Assembly: GCA_028284845.1 (NCBI GenBank)
Contig: JANQQY010000055.1
Span: 1 to 7,297 of the forward strand
Source: Spirochaetales bacterium
GTDB taxonomy: Bacteria > Spirochaetota > Spirochaetia > DSM-27196 > SLST01
Length of the DNA stretch: 7,297 bases
Reading direction: 5' to 3'
Below, piece after piece: positions 1 through 5,844 of this stretch. Below the pieces are notes generated by a model. That model had not been told where the DNA came from. It saw only the letters and a list, made by a program, of their open reading frames with translations, and ran no database searches. The stretch's first letter is position 1, and the number at the start of each line of letters is the position of its first letter. The translations under genes and the position numbers were made by a program.

Positions 1-346
1 CGCTGCCGGAGCCCGATAGCAGACCGTGAAGTGCAAACTCAGCGTCGGCCTGTGAACCCTGACGCGCAATGGCTCGCGAGAGGCTCTCGTCCGTGGGGCG
101 CTCTTCGGTCAGAAACACGGCGACGCCCTCTTGCTCAAGGTAGATTTCGATGGAGGAGAGTGCAACGCGGCGAATGGTGTCACTGCCGTCGCCTTGGGCG
201 CCAATAGCGACGACAGTGGACGCGCCGGCGATCGAACCGTCGGCGGGGAGGGAGATGACGGCCACCAGGCCAAGCACGAGGAGCATGATCACACCGCGAA
301 CTCTGCGAGAGACAGAGGACATGCGCTGCGGGGATCTGCGACCCAC
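1..346 (-). CDS. Exported protein of unknown function, 5' part only
   Basis: The reading frame is open from a GTG at 346 to the window edge (115 codons plus one base, no stop), so the C-terminus is missing. The GTG is preferred because GGAG at 355-352 lies 5 nt before it. The next in-frame ATG (322) has no SD in front. The N-terminus has several arginines (residues 3-17), then a hydrophobic run (IMLLVLGLVAVISL, about residues 20-33), then AGA-S, a plausible signal peptidase I site. The mature part begins TVVAIGAQGD and later reads IEIYLEQEGVAVFLTEE, then a helix and ADAEFALHGLLSGSG. A helix followed by AD-hydrophobic-x-G recalls CsgG/TolB-N type periplasmic domains, but the match is too short to name a family. 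Divergent from the DHH gene. The gene and signal peptide are well supported; the function is unknown. Confidence 0.8.
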   Translation of the reverse strand, partial: MGRRSPQRMSSVSRRVRGVIMLLVLGLVAVISLPADGSIAGASTVVAIGAQGDGSDTIRRVALSSIEIYLEQEGVAVFLTEERPTDESLSRAIARQGSQADAEFALHGLLSGSGS

Positions 347-351
347 GAAAT

Positions 352-355
352 CTCC
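352..355 (-). promoter_or_regulatory. SD site that decides the GTG start at 346
   Basis: On the minus strand the sequence reads GGAG-ATTTC-GTG, a 5-nt spacing. The internal ATG at 322 is preceded by CCCCGCAGCGC with no purine-rich SD. This selects the GTG and adds 8 residues to the N-terminus. Confidence 0.6.
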
Positions 356-357
356 AA

Positions 358-387
358 TTGAGGAATTGCCTACGTTTTAATTATAGG
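358..387 (+). promoter_or_regulatory. Possible weak promoter for the DHH gene
   Basis: TTGAGG (358-363) and TATAGG (382-387), spaced by 18 bp, each match the sigma-70 consensus at 4 of 6 positions. This would give a leader of about 80 nt before the ATG at 474. It overlaps the leftward TATAAT, so the two divergent promoters could interfere. Chance matches of this quality are common. Confidence 0.22.
380..385 (-). promoter_or_regulatory. -10 box (TATAAT) for the leftward exported-protein gene
   Basis: The minus strand carries a perfect TATAAT at 385-380, about 34 bp before the GTG start, which would give a leader of roughly 27 nt. No good -35 hexamer lies 16-18 bp upstream. That position instead holds the direct repeat AGCGCCG (plus strand 396-402 and 404-410). 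The promoter may be weak or need an activator. Confidence 0.5.
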
Positions 388-462
388 GAAAGTATAGCGC
401 CGGAGCGCCGACAAAACCATGCATGCGTCTCGACCCGAGCGGTCGGGAAAGCTACCATAATG

Positions 463-469
463 AAGGAGG
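463..469 (+). promoter_or_regulatory. SD site that decides the ATG start at 474
   Basis: AAGGAGG ends 4 nt before the ATG at 474. An in-frame ATG at 423 would add 17 residues (MRLDPSGRESYHNEGGG) but has no SD, and those residues fall outside the conserved DHH fold. The start at 474 is therefore preferred. Confidence 0.75.
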
Positions 470-473
470 CGGT

Positions 474-1454
474 ATGGCGCGCATTCACGAACTCGTGGAA
501 CTGCTCAAGAAGGCACCCGACGAGGTCTTCGTTCAACCCCACAATGTTCCCGACCCGGACGCCATCGCGAGCAGTTTTGGCCTGCAGCAGCTCTTGATCG
601 AGCTGGGAGTCTCGTGCGAGATCGTCTACGAGGACGAGATCGAAAAGGCGAACAGCGTCACGATGCTCGAAACCTTCGCCATTGAGATGCGCCACTCGGC
701 GGATGTCTATACCCTTGGGGCGGAGGACTGGACGGTTCTCGTCGATGTTCAGAAGGAAAATGCAAACCTCACGGACCTCGTCACCGATGAGGTCGCGTGT
801 ATCGACCACCATCAGTACAACGGACCACAGGGGTATCAATTCGAGGACGTGCGGCCGGAGGTAGGGAGTTGCAGCGCGATCATTGCGGAGTACTACCAGG
901 AGGCCGGGATCGAGCCTCGGTCGGTCGTTGCGACGGCGATGGTCTACGGCATCCTCATGGATACCGATAATCTCACTCGCGGCGCCTCGGCTCTGGACGT
1001 CGACAGCTTCTACTGGCTCTACAAGTTCGTCGACATGAGTCGGATCAACGACCTCAAGGCGAATGAGATCAGCATTGGAGATCTTCAGGACTATGCGCAG
1101 GCCTTCACCAGCGTGGAGGTGTACGACGAGATCGGCTTTCTGAGGCTCGAGAACGCGAACGACTCACTCTTGGGGGCTGCAAGTGACATCGTCATCACGA
1201 TTACTGGGGTGAACGTCGTGGTGAGCTACTCGATTCGAGACGCGGGGATCAAGTACTCGACACGAAGTGTCACGCCGGAGGTGAACGCCGGGGCTCTTGT
1301 GCGGCACATCGTTGAGGGGCACGGCATTGGCGGTGGGCACGACAGTATGGCAGGTGGCTTTATCAAGCGCGAGAGCCTCCCCGAGTCGAGGAGCGTGGAC
1401 ACCTTCACGCGCGTTCGTGCTGTGGGTTTTGTGGAGGCGAACAGGCCGACATAG
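474..1454 (+). CDS. DHH/DHHA1 family phosphoesterase (NrnA/RecJ-like superfamily)
   Basis: A predicted cytoplasmic, metal-dependent phosphodiesterase or phosphatase of 326 aa. Family members hydrolyse short oligonucleotides (nanoRNA), pAp or cyclic dinucleotides; the substrate here cannot be read from sequence. Visible motifs, numbered from the ATG at 474: motif I HNVPDPDAIAS (H23, D27, D29), motif II LVDVQ (D91), the signature DHH (D111-H112-H113), motif IV YGILMDTDN (D163), and a C-terminal DHHA1 substrate-binding motif GHGIGGGHDSMAGG (GGGH at 286-289). All expected metal ligands are present and the length is normal for NrnA-type proteins. Motif I has DPDAIAS rather than the commoner DGDAxGS, which points to a subgroup other than classical NrnA. 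I see no CBS, PAS or membrane domain, so it is not GdpP-like. The lipoprotein gene downstream starts 48 bp later and may be co-transcribed, though the two functions look unrelated. The family call is firm; the NrnA assignment is not. Confidence 0.93.
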   Translation: MARIHELVELLKKAPDEVFVQPHNVPDPDAIASSFGLQQLLIELGVSCEIVYEDEIEKANSVTMLETFAIEMRHSADVYTLGAEDWTVLVDVQKENANLTDLVTDEVACIDHHQYNGPQGYQFEDVRPEVGSCSAIIAEYYQEAGIEPRSVVATAMVYGILMDTDNLTRGASALDVDSFYWLYKFVDMSRINDLKANEISIGDLQDYAQAFTSVEVYDEIGFLRLENANDSLLGAASDIVITITGVNVVVSYSIRDAGIKYSTRSVTPEVNAGALVRHIVEGHGIGGGHDSMAGGFIKRESLPESRSVDTFTRVRAVGFVEANRPT

Positions 1455-1502
1455 CCTTCGTAAGAGTGGATCGAGGGCGACAGGCGCGTTACTCTTCAGT
1501 CA

Positions 1503-3362
1503 ATGAGGACTCGGAGACGCGGTTACCCACAGGCTCTTACGCTGGCAGCGGTTGCGATTCTGCTTGCTGCTTGCGGACGGATTGCCGACGAGTTGACACC
1601 GGACACCGCAACGGGCAGCTCGAGCGTCTTCTACAAGGACCTCGACGATGTCGATGTGAGTGGACCATTTCGTTATGCGCTTAACGTCGGCGCCGATCCT
1701 CGAGATGTCTACCTGGTCTTCACCAATCCAACCCTGGGAGATCTGGAGCCGCCCGCGCTGCAGCTCCTCTCCGTAAACGGCGGGGCCCCGACTCAGAGTC
1801 ACCTCCAGTCGTTCGGCCCACTCGTCAGCTCGGATTCACGGTCGTTGGCGACGGGCAACGAACCACGTCCGCACGGCTTTCGTGGTCCATCGGAGTTCCT
1901 GGAGTGGGAGCCGGGCACCTCTCCGCGCTCCTTTCCAGGTTCGGCGAATCTGGTACCGGGCCCTGAGTTCTACGTACCACCGGCGCCGGGCCCCGGACCG
2001 GGGGAGTACAGCCTTGGCAGTGTCTACCAGTTCTACGACGCGAACCTGGAACTCGTTGACGCGACACTTGCGGTGAGAAATGAAAACGTCGCAACGGCGA
2101 ACGGCCCAAAGACGGTTGAGATCTGGGTGGCAAGTGACGAGTACTCTGGCGGTGTCGCAGGAAACCCGGCGGTCAACGACGACACCGCAAATCCATTCGA
2201 CGTTACCCGTGGGATGGCCCAGGAGCTTGCGAACGCCTTCCTCTCAAGCCCGACAGGTGACGACATCTATCACTGGATCAGTGAGGTGTTTGGCGCCGAG
2301 TGGTCGGCCGGCGGCTCGCCTCCCTACACGATCGGCTTTAGCGAGCTCATTGATGGTCAGGACACGATCACGATCCTGCTCTACCCCATCTTGTTTGGAT
2401 CGAACGATACGCGTGGTCCCGGGGGTGTCGTCGGCTTCTTCTGGAGCAAGGATAACTACGCCAACGAGCCCGTCTCGAATCGCCGAATCATGTTCTACCT
2501 CGACTCGGACTCCTACGCATTCCCGTGCAACCCGGGGGAGCCGTGCAACTTCGCCTCACTCCCAAGCTGGGAGATCGAAGACTCGTGGCCAAACGACATT
2601 GTCTCGACGCTCGCCCACGAGTTCCAGCACATGATCAACTTCCATGAGCGTGTGGCGGCTCGGGGAGTAGAGACCGATCTCTGGCTCAACGAACTCATGT
2701 CGTTGGTTGCAGAGGACTTCGTCGAGTACGAACGCACGCTCGCCGGACCCAGGGGCGTCGACCCGCGAGTGTTCACCGGCGGGGCCGCGGGCAATCCGGG
2801 AAACGTGTTTGGACGATTGCCGCTCTACAATGCGGCGAACTCGGTTGGACTCGCGGATTGGGGCGGATCGGGCGATGTGCTCGAGAGCTACTCACTGGCG
2901 TACGCCTTTGGGGCATATCTCGCTCGAAACTACGGCGGAGCTCGATTCTTTGAAGAGTTGATGCAATCCGGCTCAGAACTCTCTGAACAGATGATAACCG
3001 ATGCGATTCTTGCCGCAGGCGGGAGCGCGGGCGTGACGATGGAAGCGCTCTTGATGCAGTGGGGAGCAGCTGTCGTTCTGTCGGACGACAGCTCTCAATC
3101 TGCGCCGACTCGGCTCAACAGCGGCGGCTGGCTCGACTCGTCAAGTGAGGGCGGAGAGCCCTATCGTCTCGGCTCGATCAATCACTTCCTCTACACTCCC
3201 GAACTCGCTCCGGCTCAGCAAACCGGTCTCCGGGTGGTGAGCACAAGCCCGCTTCCCGCCTACTCCAAATTGATCTATCGAGTGGGGTCCGGGCTCACCG
3301 GTACGATCGACCTTGAGATCACCGCCGCACAGAACATGGATTTCGCGGTCGTCGTGAAGTAA
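1503..3362 (+). CDS. Lipoprotein zinc metallopeptidase, M30 (hyicolysin)-like
   Basis: A 619-aa protein predicted to be exported, lipid-anchored and active outside the cytoplasm. The N-terminus has R3-R6, a hydrophobic stretch (about 11-22) and the lipobox LLAAC with acceptor C24; residue +2 is Gly, giving no retention signal. A beta-rich region follows (about 45-230), interrupted by a proline/glycine linker PPAPGPGPG (159-167). The catalytic centre is LAHEFQHMINF, with zinc-binding H372 and H376 and general base E373. Then comes NELMSLVAEDF, where E397, 21 residues after H376, fits the third ligand of gluzincin proteases. HEFQHMINF closely recalls peptidase family M30, known from staphylococcal hyicolysin and spirochaetal lipoproteins. 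The C-terminal part after about residue 520 ends in a beta-like segment (GLTGTIDLEITAAQNMDFAVVVK). The ATG at 1503 lacks a clear SD, but no other in-frame start exists after the TAA at 1461. The substrate is unknown. Peptidase identity is likely; M30 membership is by motif memory only. Confidence 0.87.
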   Translation: MRTRRRGYPQALTLAAVAILLAACGRIADELTPDTATGSSSVFYKDLDDVDVSGPFRYALNVGADPRDVYLVFTNPTLGDLEPPALQLLSVNGGAPTQSHLQSFGPLVSSDSRSLATGNEPRPHGFRGPSEFLEWEPGTSPRSFPGSANLVPGPEFYVPPAPGPGPGEYSLGSVYQFYDANLELVDATLAVRNENVATANGPKTVEIWVASDEYSGGVAGNPAVNDDTANPFDVTRGMAQELANAFLSSPTGDDIYHWISEVFGAEWSAGGSPPYTIGFSELIDGQDTITILLYPILFGSNDTRGPGGVVGFFWSKDNYANEPVSNRRIMFYLDSDSYAFPCNPGEPCNFASLPSWEIEDSWPNDIVSTLAHEFQHMINFHERVAARGVETDLWLNELMSLVAEDFVEYERTLAGPRGVDPRVFTGGAAGNPGNVFGRLPLYNAANSVGLADWGGSGDVLESYSLAYAFGAYLARNYGGARFFEELMQSGSELSEQMITDAILAAGGSAGVTMEALLMQWGAAVVLSDDSSQSAPTRLNSGGWLDSSSEGGEPYRLGSINHFLYTPELAPAQQTGLRVVSTSPLPAYSKLIYRVGSGLTGTIDLEITAAQNMDFAVVVK

Positions 3363-3400
3363 TCAGCACACTGAGAGTCCTCGGCCGCATCTACTTCACG
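3353..3400. terminator. Inverted repeat at the convergent gene junction, possible bidirectional terminator
   Basis: CGTGAAGTA (3353-3361) and TACTTCACG (3392-3400) are perfect 9-bp reverse complements around a 30-nt spacer. The arms contain the last codons and stop of both facing genes (each ends with Val-Lys-stop). Within the spacer, CTGAG (3371-3375) can pair with CTCGG (3380-3384) around AGTC, with one G-T pair. There is no T-tract on either side, so classical intrinsic termination is doubtful. The placement in a 28-bp convergent gap is what makes a termination or mRNA 3'-end role plausible. Confidence 0.4.
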
Positions 3401-4473
3401 CCGAACCGATGCACCGTTCGATGCTGCCACACCTTGCCCGGCTCGAGGATGACCGAGGGGAATCCCGATCTATTGACCGAGTTGGGATAGAACTGCGTCT
3501 CAAGGCAGACGGCGTCGTGCGGGACGAATTGAGCCCCGGACTGGCTTGAGGTGACCGCCAGTTTGTTGCCGCTGTAGAACTGCACCGCCGGACTGGTACT
3601 ACTGATGTTCATGGTTCTTCCGCTCGACGGGTCAAACGCATCGGCGACAGGGCCAAACTCGCCCGCCTCTGAGTCGAGGACAAAGCAGTGGTCGTATCCT
3701 GATCCATCGGGAATCTCGCTCCCAATCGCCTTCGAGGTCCGAAAGTCCCAGGGTGTATCCTCCAACGGAATCAGCGTTCCCGTGGGAATGCTCTCATCAT
3801 CGATCTCGAGGTAGGCCGACGCATGAATCGTGAGTTGGTGATCGCCAATCGCGCCACCGCGAGCTGTGGCGGATCTCCGCGCCGCATCTGGATCTGATGC
3901 TCTGTCGGGAGCCCCCGCGAGATTCCAGTAGCAATGGTTCGTGAGGTCGACCGGGGTGACCGCGGACGTTTCCGCACTGTACTCAAGGTGCAGCTCGTTT
4001 GTATTGGTGAGAGAATGCGAGACGGTGACCGCGAGTTCGCCGGGAAAGCCCTGATCGCCGTCACGACTGACGAGGTGGTAGACCACACCAACCTGTCCAG
4101 CTCGCTCGAACGGCTCTGCCCTCCAGTGTCTGGCATGAAAGCCTCCGGCGCCGCCGTGGAGAAGATTTCTCCCTTCGTTGGCGGGCAGCTCGTGTCGAAC
4201 GCCATCTATCTCGAACGCCGCCCCGCCAATCCGATTGCAGACGCGCCCAACCGTCGATCCAAAATAGGGATGTCCGGCTAGATAGCGATCGAGCGAGTCG
4301 TAGCAGAGCGTAATCTCGTTCGCGGCACCGTCACGATCCGGAGCGCGAAAACCGGCAAGGGTAGCGCCAAAGGTCATCGTTCGGAGCTCATAACCGTTGT
4401 CGTTCGTGATCGTGAACAGGGTCACATCGCTGCCGTCAGGGAGTGATCCAAAGACCTTCTGCGATAGCTTCAT
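3391..4473 (-). CDS. galM: Aldose 1-epimerase (mutarotase)
   Basis: A predicted cytoplasmic enzyme of 360 aa that interconverts alpha and beta anomers of aldohexoses such as galactose and glucose, feeding the Leloir pathway and sugar uptake. The GalM signature is clear: FGSTVGRVCNRI (N80, R81), LPANEGRNLLHGG with catalytic acid H106, VDLTNHCYWNL with H180, SGYDHCF (D261), and CLETQFYPNSVN with the catalytic base E325. All core active-site residues are present and the length is typical. Between NLAGAPD and HQLTIHA there is a loop of about 20 residues rich in Ala, Arg and Asp (about 190-211) that looks longer than usual. The start is supported by GGAGG at 4482-4478, four bases before the ATG. 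No gal operon partners are nearby, so the substrate sugar is not indicated. It lies 63 bp downstream of the DHOD-like gene, with a strong terminator between. Confidence 0.95.
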   Translation of the reverse strand: MKLSQKVFGSLPDGSDVTLFTITNDNGYELRTMTFGATLAGFRAPDRDGAANEITLCYDSLDRYLAGHPYFGSTVGRVCNRIGGAAFEIDGVRHELPANEGRNLLHGGAGGFHARHWRAEPFERAGQVGVVYHLVSRDGDQGFPGELAVTVSHSLTNTNELHLEYSAETSAVTPVDLTNHCYWNLAGAPDRASDPDAARRSATARGGAIGDHQLTIHASAYLEIDDESIPTGTLIPLEDTPWDFRTSKAIGSEIPDGSGYDHCFVLDSEAGEFGPVADAFDPSSGRTMNISSTSPAVQFYSGNKLAVTSSQSGAQFVPHDAVCLETQFYPNSVNRSGFPSVILEPGKVWQHRTVHRFGVK

Positions 4474-4484
4474 CTCTCCTCCAG

Positions 4485-4510
4485 AAAAAAGGCGGCCGTG
4501 GTGGCCGCCT
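4485..4510 (-). terminator. Rho-independent terminator after the DHOD-like gene
   Basis: Read on the minus strand: AGGCGGCC (4510-4503), loop ACCAC, GGCCGCCT (4497-4490), then TTTTTT (4490-4485, sharing one T with the stem). The stem is a perfect 8 bp and very GC-rich, and the T-run follows directly. It sits 27 bp past the DHOD-like stop codon. The last T is only two bases from the galM SD (4482-4478), so transcripts ending here would exclude galM. Confidence 0.9.
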
Positions 4511-4536
4511 GGTCAGGTCGTGCGTCGGGCCAATCC

Positions 4537-5550
4537 CTACAGGGCGCTCGTACGCTTGATGTATTGCTCACTGTTGAGCAGGTGGCGGACGTACTGTGCT
4601 CGCTTGAAGGTCCACTTCTCGCTGGAGTTCTCATAGTTGAGCTTGCCGCGGAACTCGCCGAGCGATCCATACCCCTTTCTATCCATCCACGTCTCAATGT
4701 CTTTCAAGATCGTGCCGGCGTATGCCACGCCGTTCTGGTAGAACGTGCTGACCGCTTGGACGACATCGGCACCGGCAAGAATCATCTCGACCGCATCGCC
4801 GCCGGTATGAACTCCATTTGATGCACAGAGCGAGCCCTTCACCTTCTCGCTCAACAGGCCAACGTAACGAATAGGAAGCCCGTGATCGGCACTTGCACTG
4901 AGGTGGAAGGGGAAGGTCATCTTCTCTCGATCTGTCTCGATCTCCGGATGCCAGAGGCGGTTGAAGATGACAAAACCCGCTACGCCTGCGCCGTCGAGCT
5001 GCTTCACGACGTTGAGCGGGCTCGTGTAGAAGGGGCTGAGCTTAACGCTCACGGGTATCTTCACGGCGGCGGTGATGCCCTTGATCACCTCGACCTGATA
5101 CTTCTCGATATCAGCCGCCGTCTGATCCATGTCTACTGGAATCGCGAAGAAATTGAGTTCAAGGCCCTGAACGCCGGTCTCTTCAAGCTTCTTCGACCAC
5201 TTAACCCAAGTCGAGAGATCGACGCAATTGATGCTCGCAATCACCGGGATGTCAACGGCCTCGACCGCCTTTCGGACCCACATGAGATGCTCTTCCGGCC
5301 CCGCATGTTCAATATCCGGAAAGATGTTCGAGATCTCCGCGTCAAGGTTGTCGAAGTACGACATGTCCTGCTCCATCTTGAAGCTCTGGAGCTGAATCGT
5401 CTCCTCAAAAAGCGACGAGATAACGAGAGCTGACACACCCTCATCCTCCAGCTTCTTGATGCTTCCCATGTTGCTCGTAAGACTCGACGCGCCCGCAACA
5501 AGCGGGTTCTTGAGGTCAACGCCCATGTAGGTGGACTTCAGATCTGCCAT
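4537..5550 (-). CDS. Dihydroorotate dehydrogenase-like flavoprotein
   Basis: A predicted cytoplasmic FMN-binding TIM-barrel protein of 337 aa, related to class 1 dihydroorotate dehydrogenases and annotated in many genomes as DHOD-like. Visible elements: KNPLVAGASSLT (14-25) at the first strand, IPVIASINC (101-109), IPVSVKLSPFY (165-175) with the conserved lysine K170, GFVIFNR (192-198) with N197, and a C-terminal FMN-phosphate site GVHTGGDAVEMILAGADVVQ (246-265). The class 1 loop NxSCPN, which carries the catalytic cysteine, is absent; the matching stretch reads ELNFFAIPVDMD (131-142). True pyrimidine synthesis is therefore doubtful and the substrate is unknown. The start is supported by AAGGAG at 5561-5556 with 5-nt spacing. 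A good promoter lies about 100 bp upstream and a strong terminator directly downstream. Fold and family are near certain; the function is not. Confidence 0.92.
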   Translation of the reverse strand: MADLKSTYMGVDLKNPLVAGASSLTSNMGSIKKLEDEGVSALVISSLFEETIQLQSFKMEQDMSYFDNLDAEISNIFPDIEHAGPEEHLMWVRKAVEAVDIPVIASINCVDLSTWVKWSKKLEETGVQGLELNFFAIPVDMDQTAADIEKYQVEVIKGITAAVKIPVSVKLSPFYTSPLNVVKQLDGAGVAGFVIFNRLWHPEIETDREKMTFPFHLSASADHGLPIRYVGLLSEKVKGSLCASNGVHTGGDAVEMILAGADVVQAVSTFYQNGVAYAGTILKDIETWMDRKGYGSLGEFRGKLNYENSSEKWTFKRAQYVRHLLNSEQYIKRTSAL

Positions 5551-5599
5551 GAATGCTCCTTAGATGCCCTCTGCTCGGCGCCACGCAGTGGCAGCAGCC

Positions 5600-5673
5600 G
5601 GGACCGGTACCAATTCGGTTGACCGGGTGAGATGGGCTTTCTCGTATGCCTCGATCTTACGAGGGGACCGGTA
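5600..5673. repeat. Two copies of GGGACCGGTA, candidate operator pair or leader structure
   Basis: The decamer GGGACCGGTA occurs at 5600-5609 and at 5664-5673. The copies are 64 bp apart, close to six helical turns, and in the same orientation. The core ACCGGT is itself palindromic. The right copy lies inside the -35/-10 spacer of the leftward promoter, the left copy in the transcribed leader. The left copy also forms one arm of a hairpin: CCGGT (5604-5608) with ACCGG (5622-5626), and ACC (5609-5611) with GGT (5617-5619) around AATTC. A repressor site with looping and an RNA leader structure are both possible. Confidence 0.35.
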
Positions 5674-5682
5674 GGGAGTCAA
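5654..5682 (-). promoter_or_regulatory. Sigma-70-type promoter for the DHOD-like gene
   Basis: On the minus strand, TTGACT (5682-5677, 5 of 6 consensus positions) is followed after exactly 17 bp by TAAGAT (5659-5654, 4 of 6). Transcription would start near 5647, leaving a leader of roughly 97 nt before the ATG at 5550. This is the best promoter match in the window. Confidence 0.65.
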
Positions 5683-5712
5683 GGAATGGGAGGGTGCGTA
5701 ACCAAGAAGGCG

Positions 5713-5739
5713 CGTCAGGGCAGGCTGTCTACACTGACG
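5713..5739. repeat. Inverted repeat CGTCAG...CTGACG between divergent genes
   Basis: CGTCAG (5713-5718) and CTGACG (5734-5739) are perfect complements around a 15-nt spacer. With one bulged G (5740) the pairing extends through 5710-5712 and 5741-5743. It lies upstream of both presumed promoters, so it is more likely a DNA site than a leader hairpin. GCGTCAGG recurs 100 bp to the right, at 5812-5819. Confidence 0.35.
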
Positions 5740-5786
5740 GCGCGTTCGATGTCACACAAGAGTTGGTCATCAGCATCGACAAGGTG

Positions 5787-5804
5787 TAGACTAGCTATAG
5801 TCTA
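5787..5804. promoter_or_regulatory. Perfect palindrome overlapping a -10-like box, candidate operator
   Basis: TAGACTA (5787-5793) and TAGTCTA (5798-5804) are exact reverse complements around GCTA. The element contains TATAGT (5796-5801), 5 of 6 matches to the -10 consensus, about 44 bp before the lipoprotein start. No good -35 hexamer lies 17 bp upstream (TCGACA at 5776-5781 is only 14 bp away). A dimeric regulator binding here would cover the -10. The regulator is unknown. Confidence 0.45.
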
Positions 5805-5813
5805 AGGAATTGC

Positions 5814-5831
5814 GTCAGGATCCGGCCTGAC
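5814..5831 (+). promoter_or_regulatory. Short hairpin directly before the lipoprotein SD
   Basis: GTCAGG (5814-5819), loop ATCCGG, CCTGAC (5826-5831): a perfect 6-bp stem ending two bases before GGGAGG (5833-5838). In the mRNA it would sit next to, but not cover, the SD. It could protect the 5' end or tune initiation, or be a chance fold. Confidence 0.3.
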
Positions 5832-5844
5832 CGGGAGGAAGACA

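Noticed and set aside
381..839. 152-codon minus-strand frame over the start of the DHH gene
   Set aside because: It is antisense to motif I and the DHH motif, and would also cross the divergent promoter region. No independent support.
1462..1496. AAGAGT...ACTCTT inverted repeat between the DHH and peptidase genes as a terminator
   Set aside because: Only 6 bp with a 23-nt loop, low GC and no T-tract. Too weak to argue against co-transcription.
2080..2634. 184-codon plus-strand frame inside the peptidase gene
   Set aside because: The product is dominated by Ser, Thr and Arg with no motif, as expected for a shifted reading of a GC-rich gene. The overlapping frame contains the zinc-binding motif.
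4882..5433. 183-codon open frame on the plus strand opposite the DHOD-like gene
   Set aside because: It lies wholly antisense to a gene with strong family motifs, has no good SD, and has the Leu/Arg/Asp-rich make-up typical of an antisense shadow.
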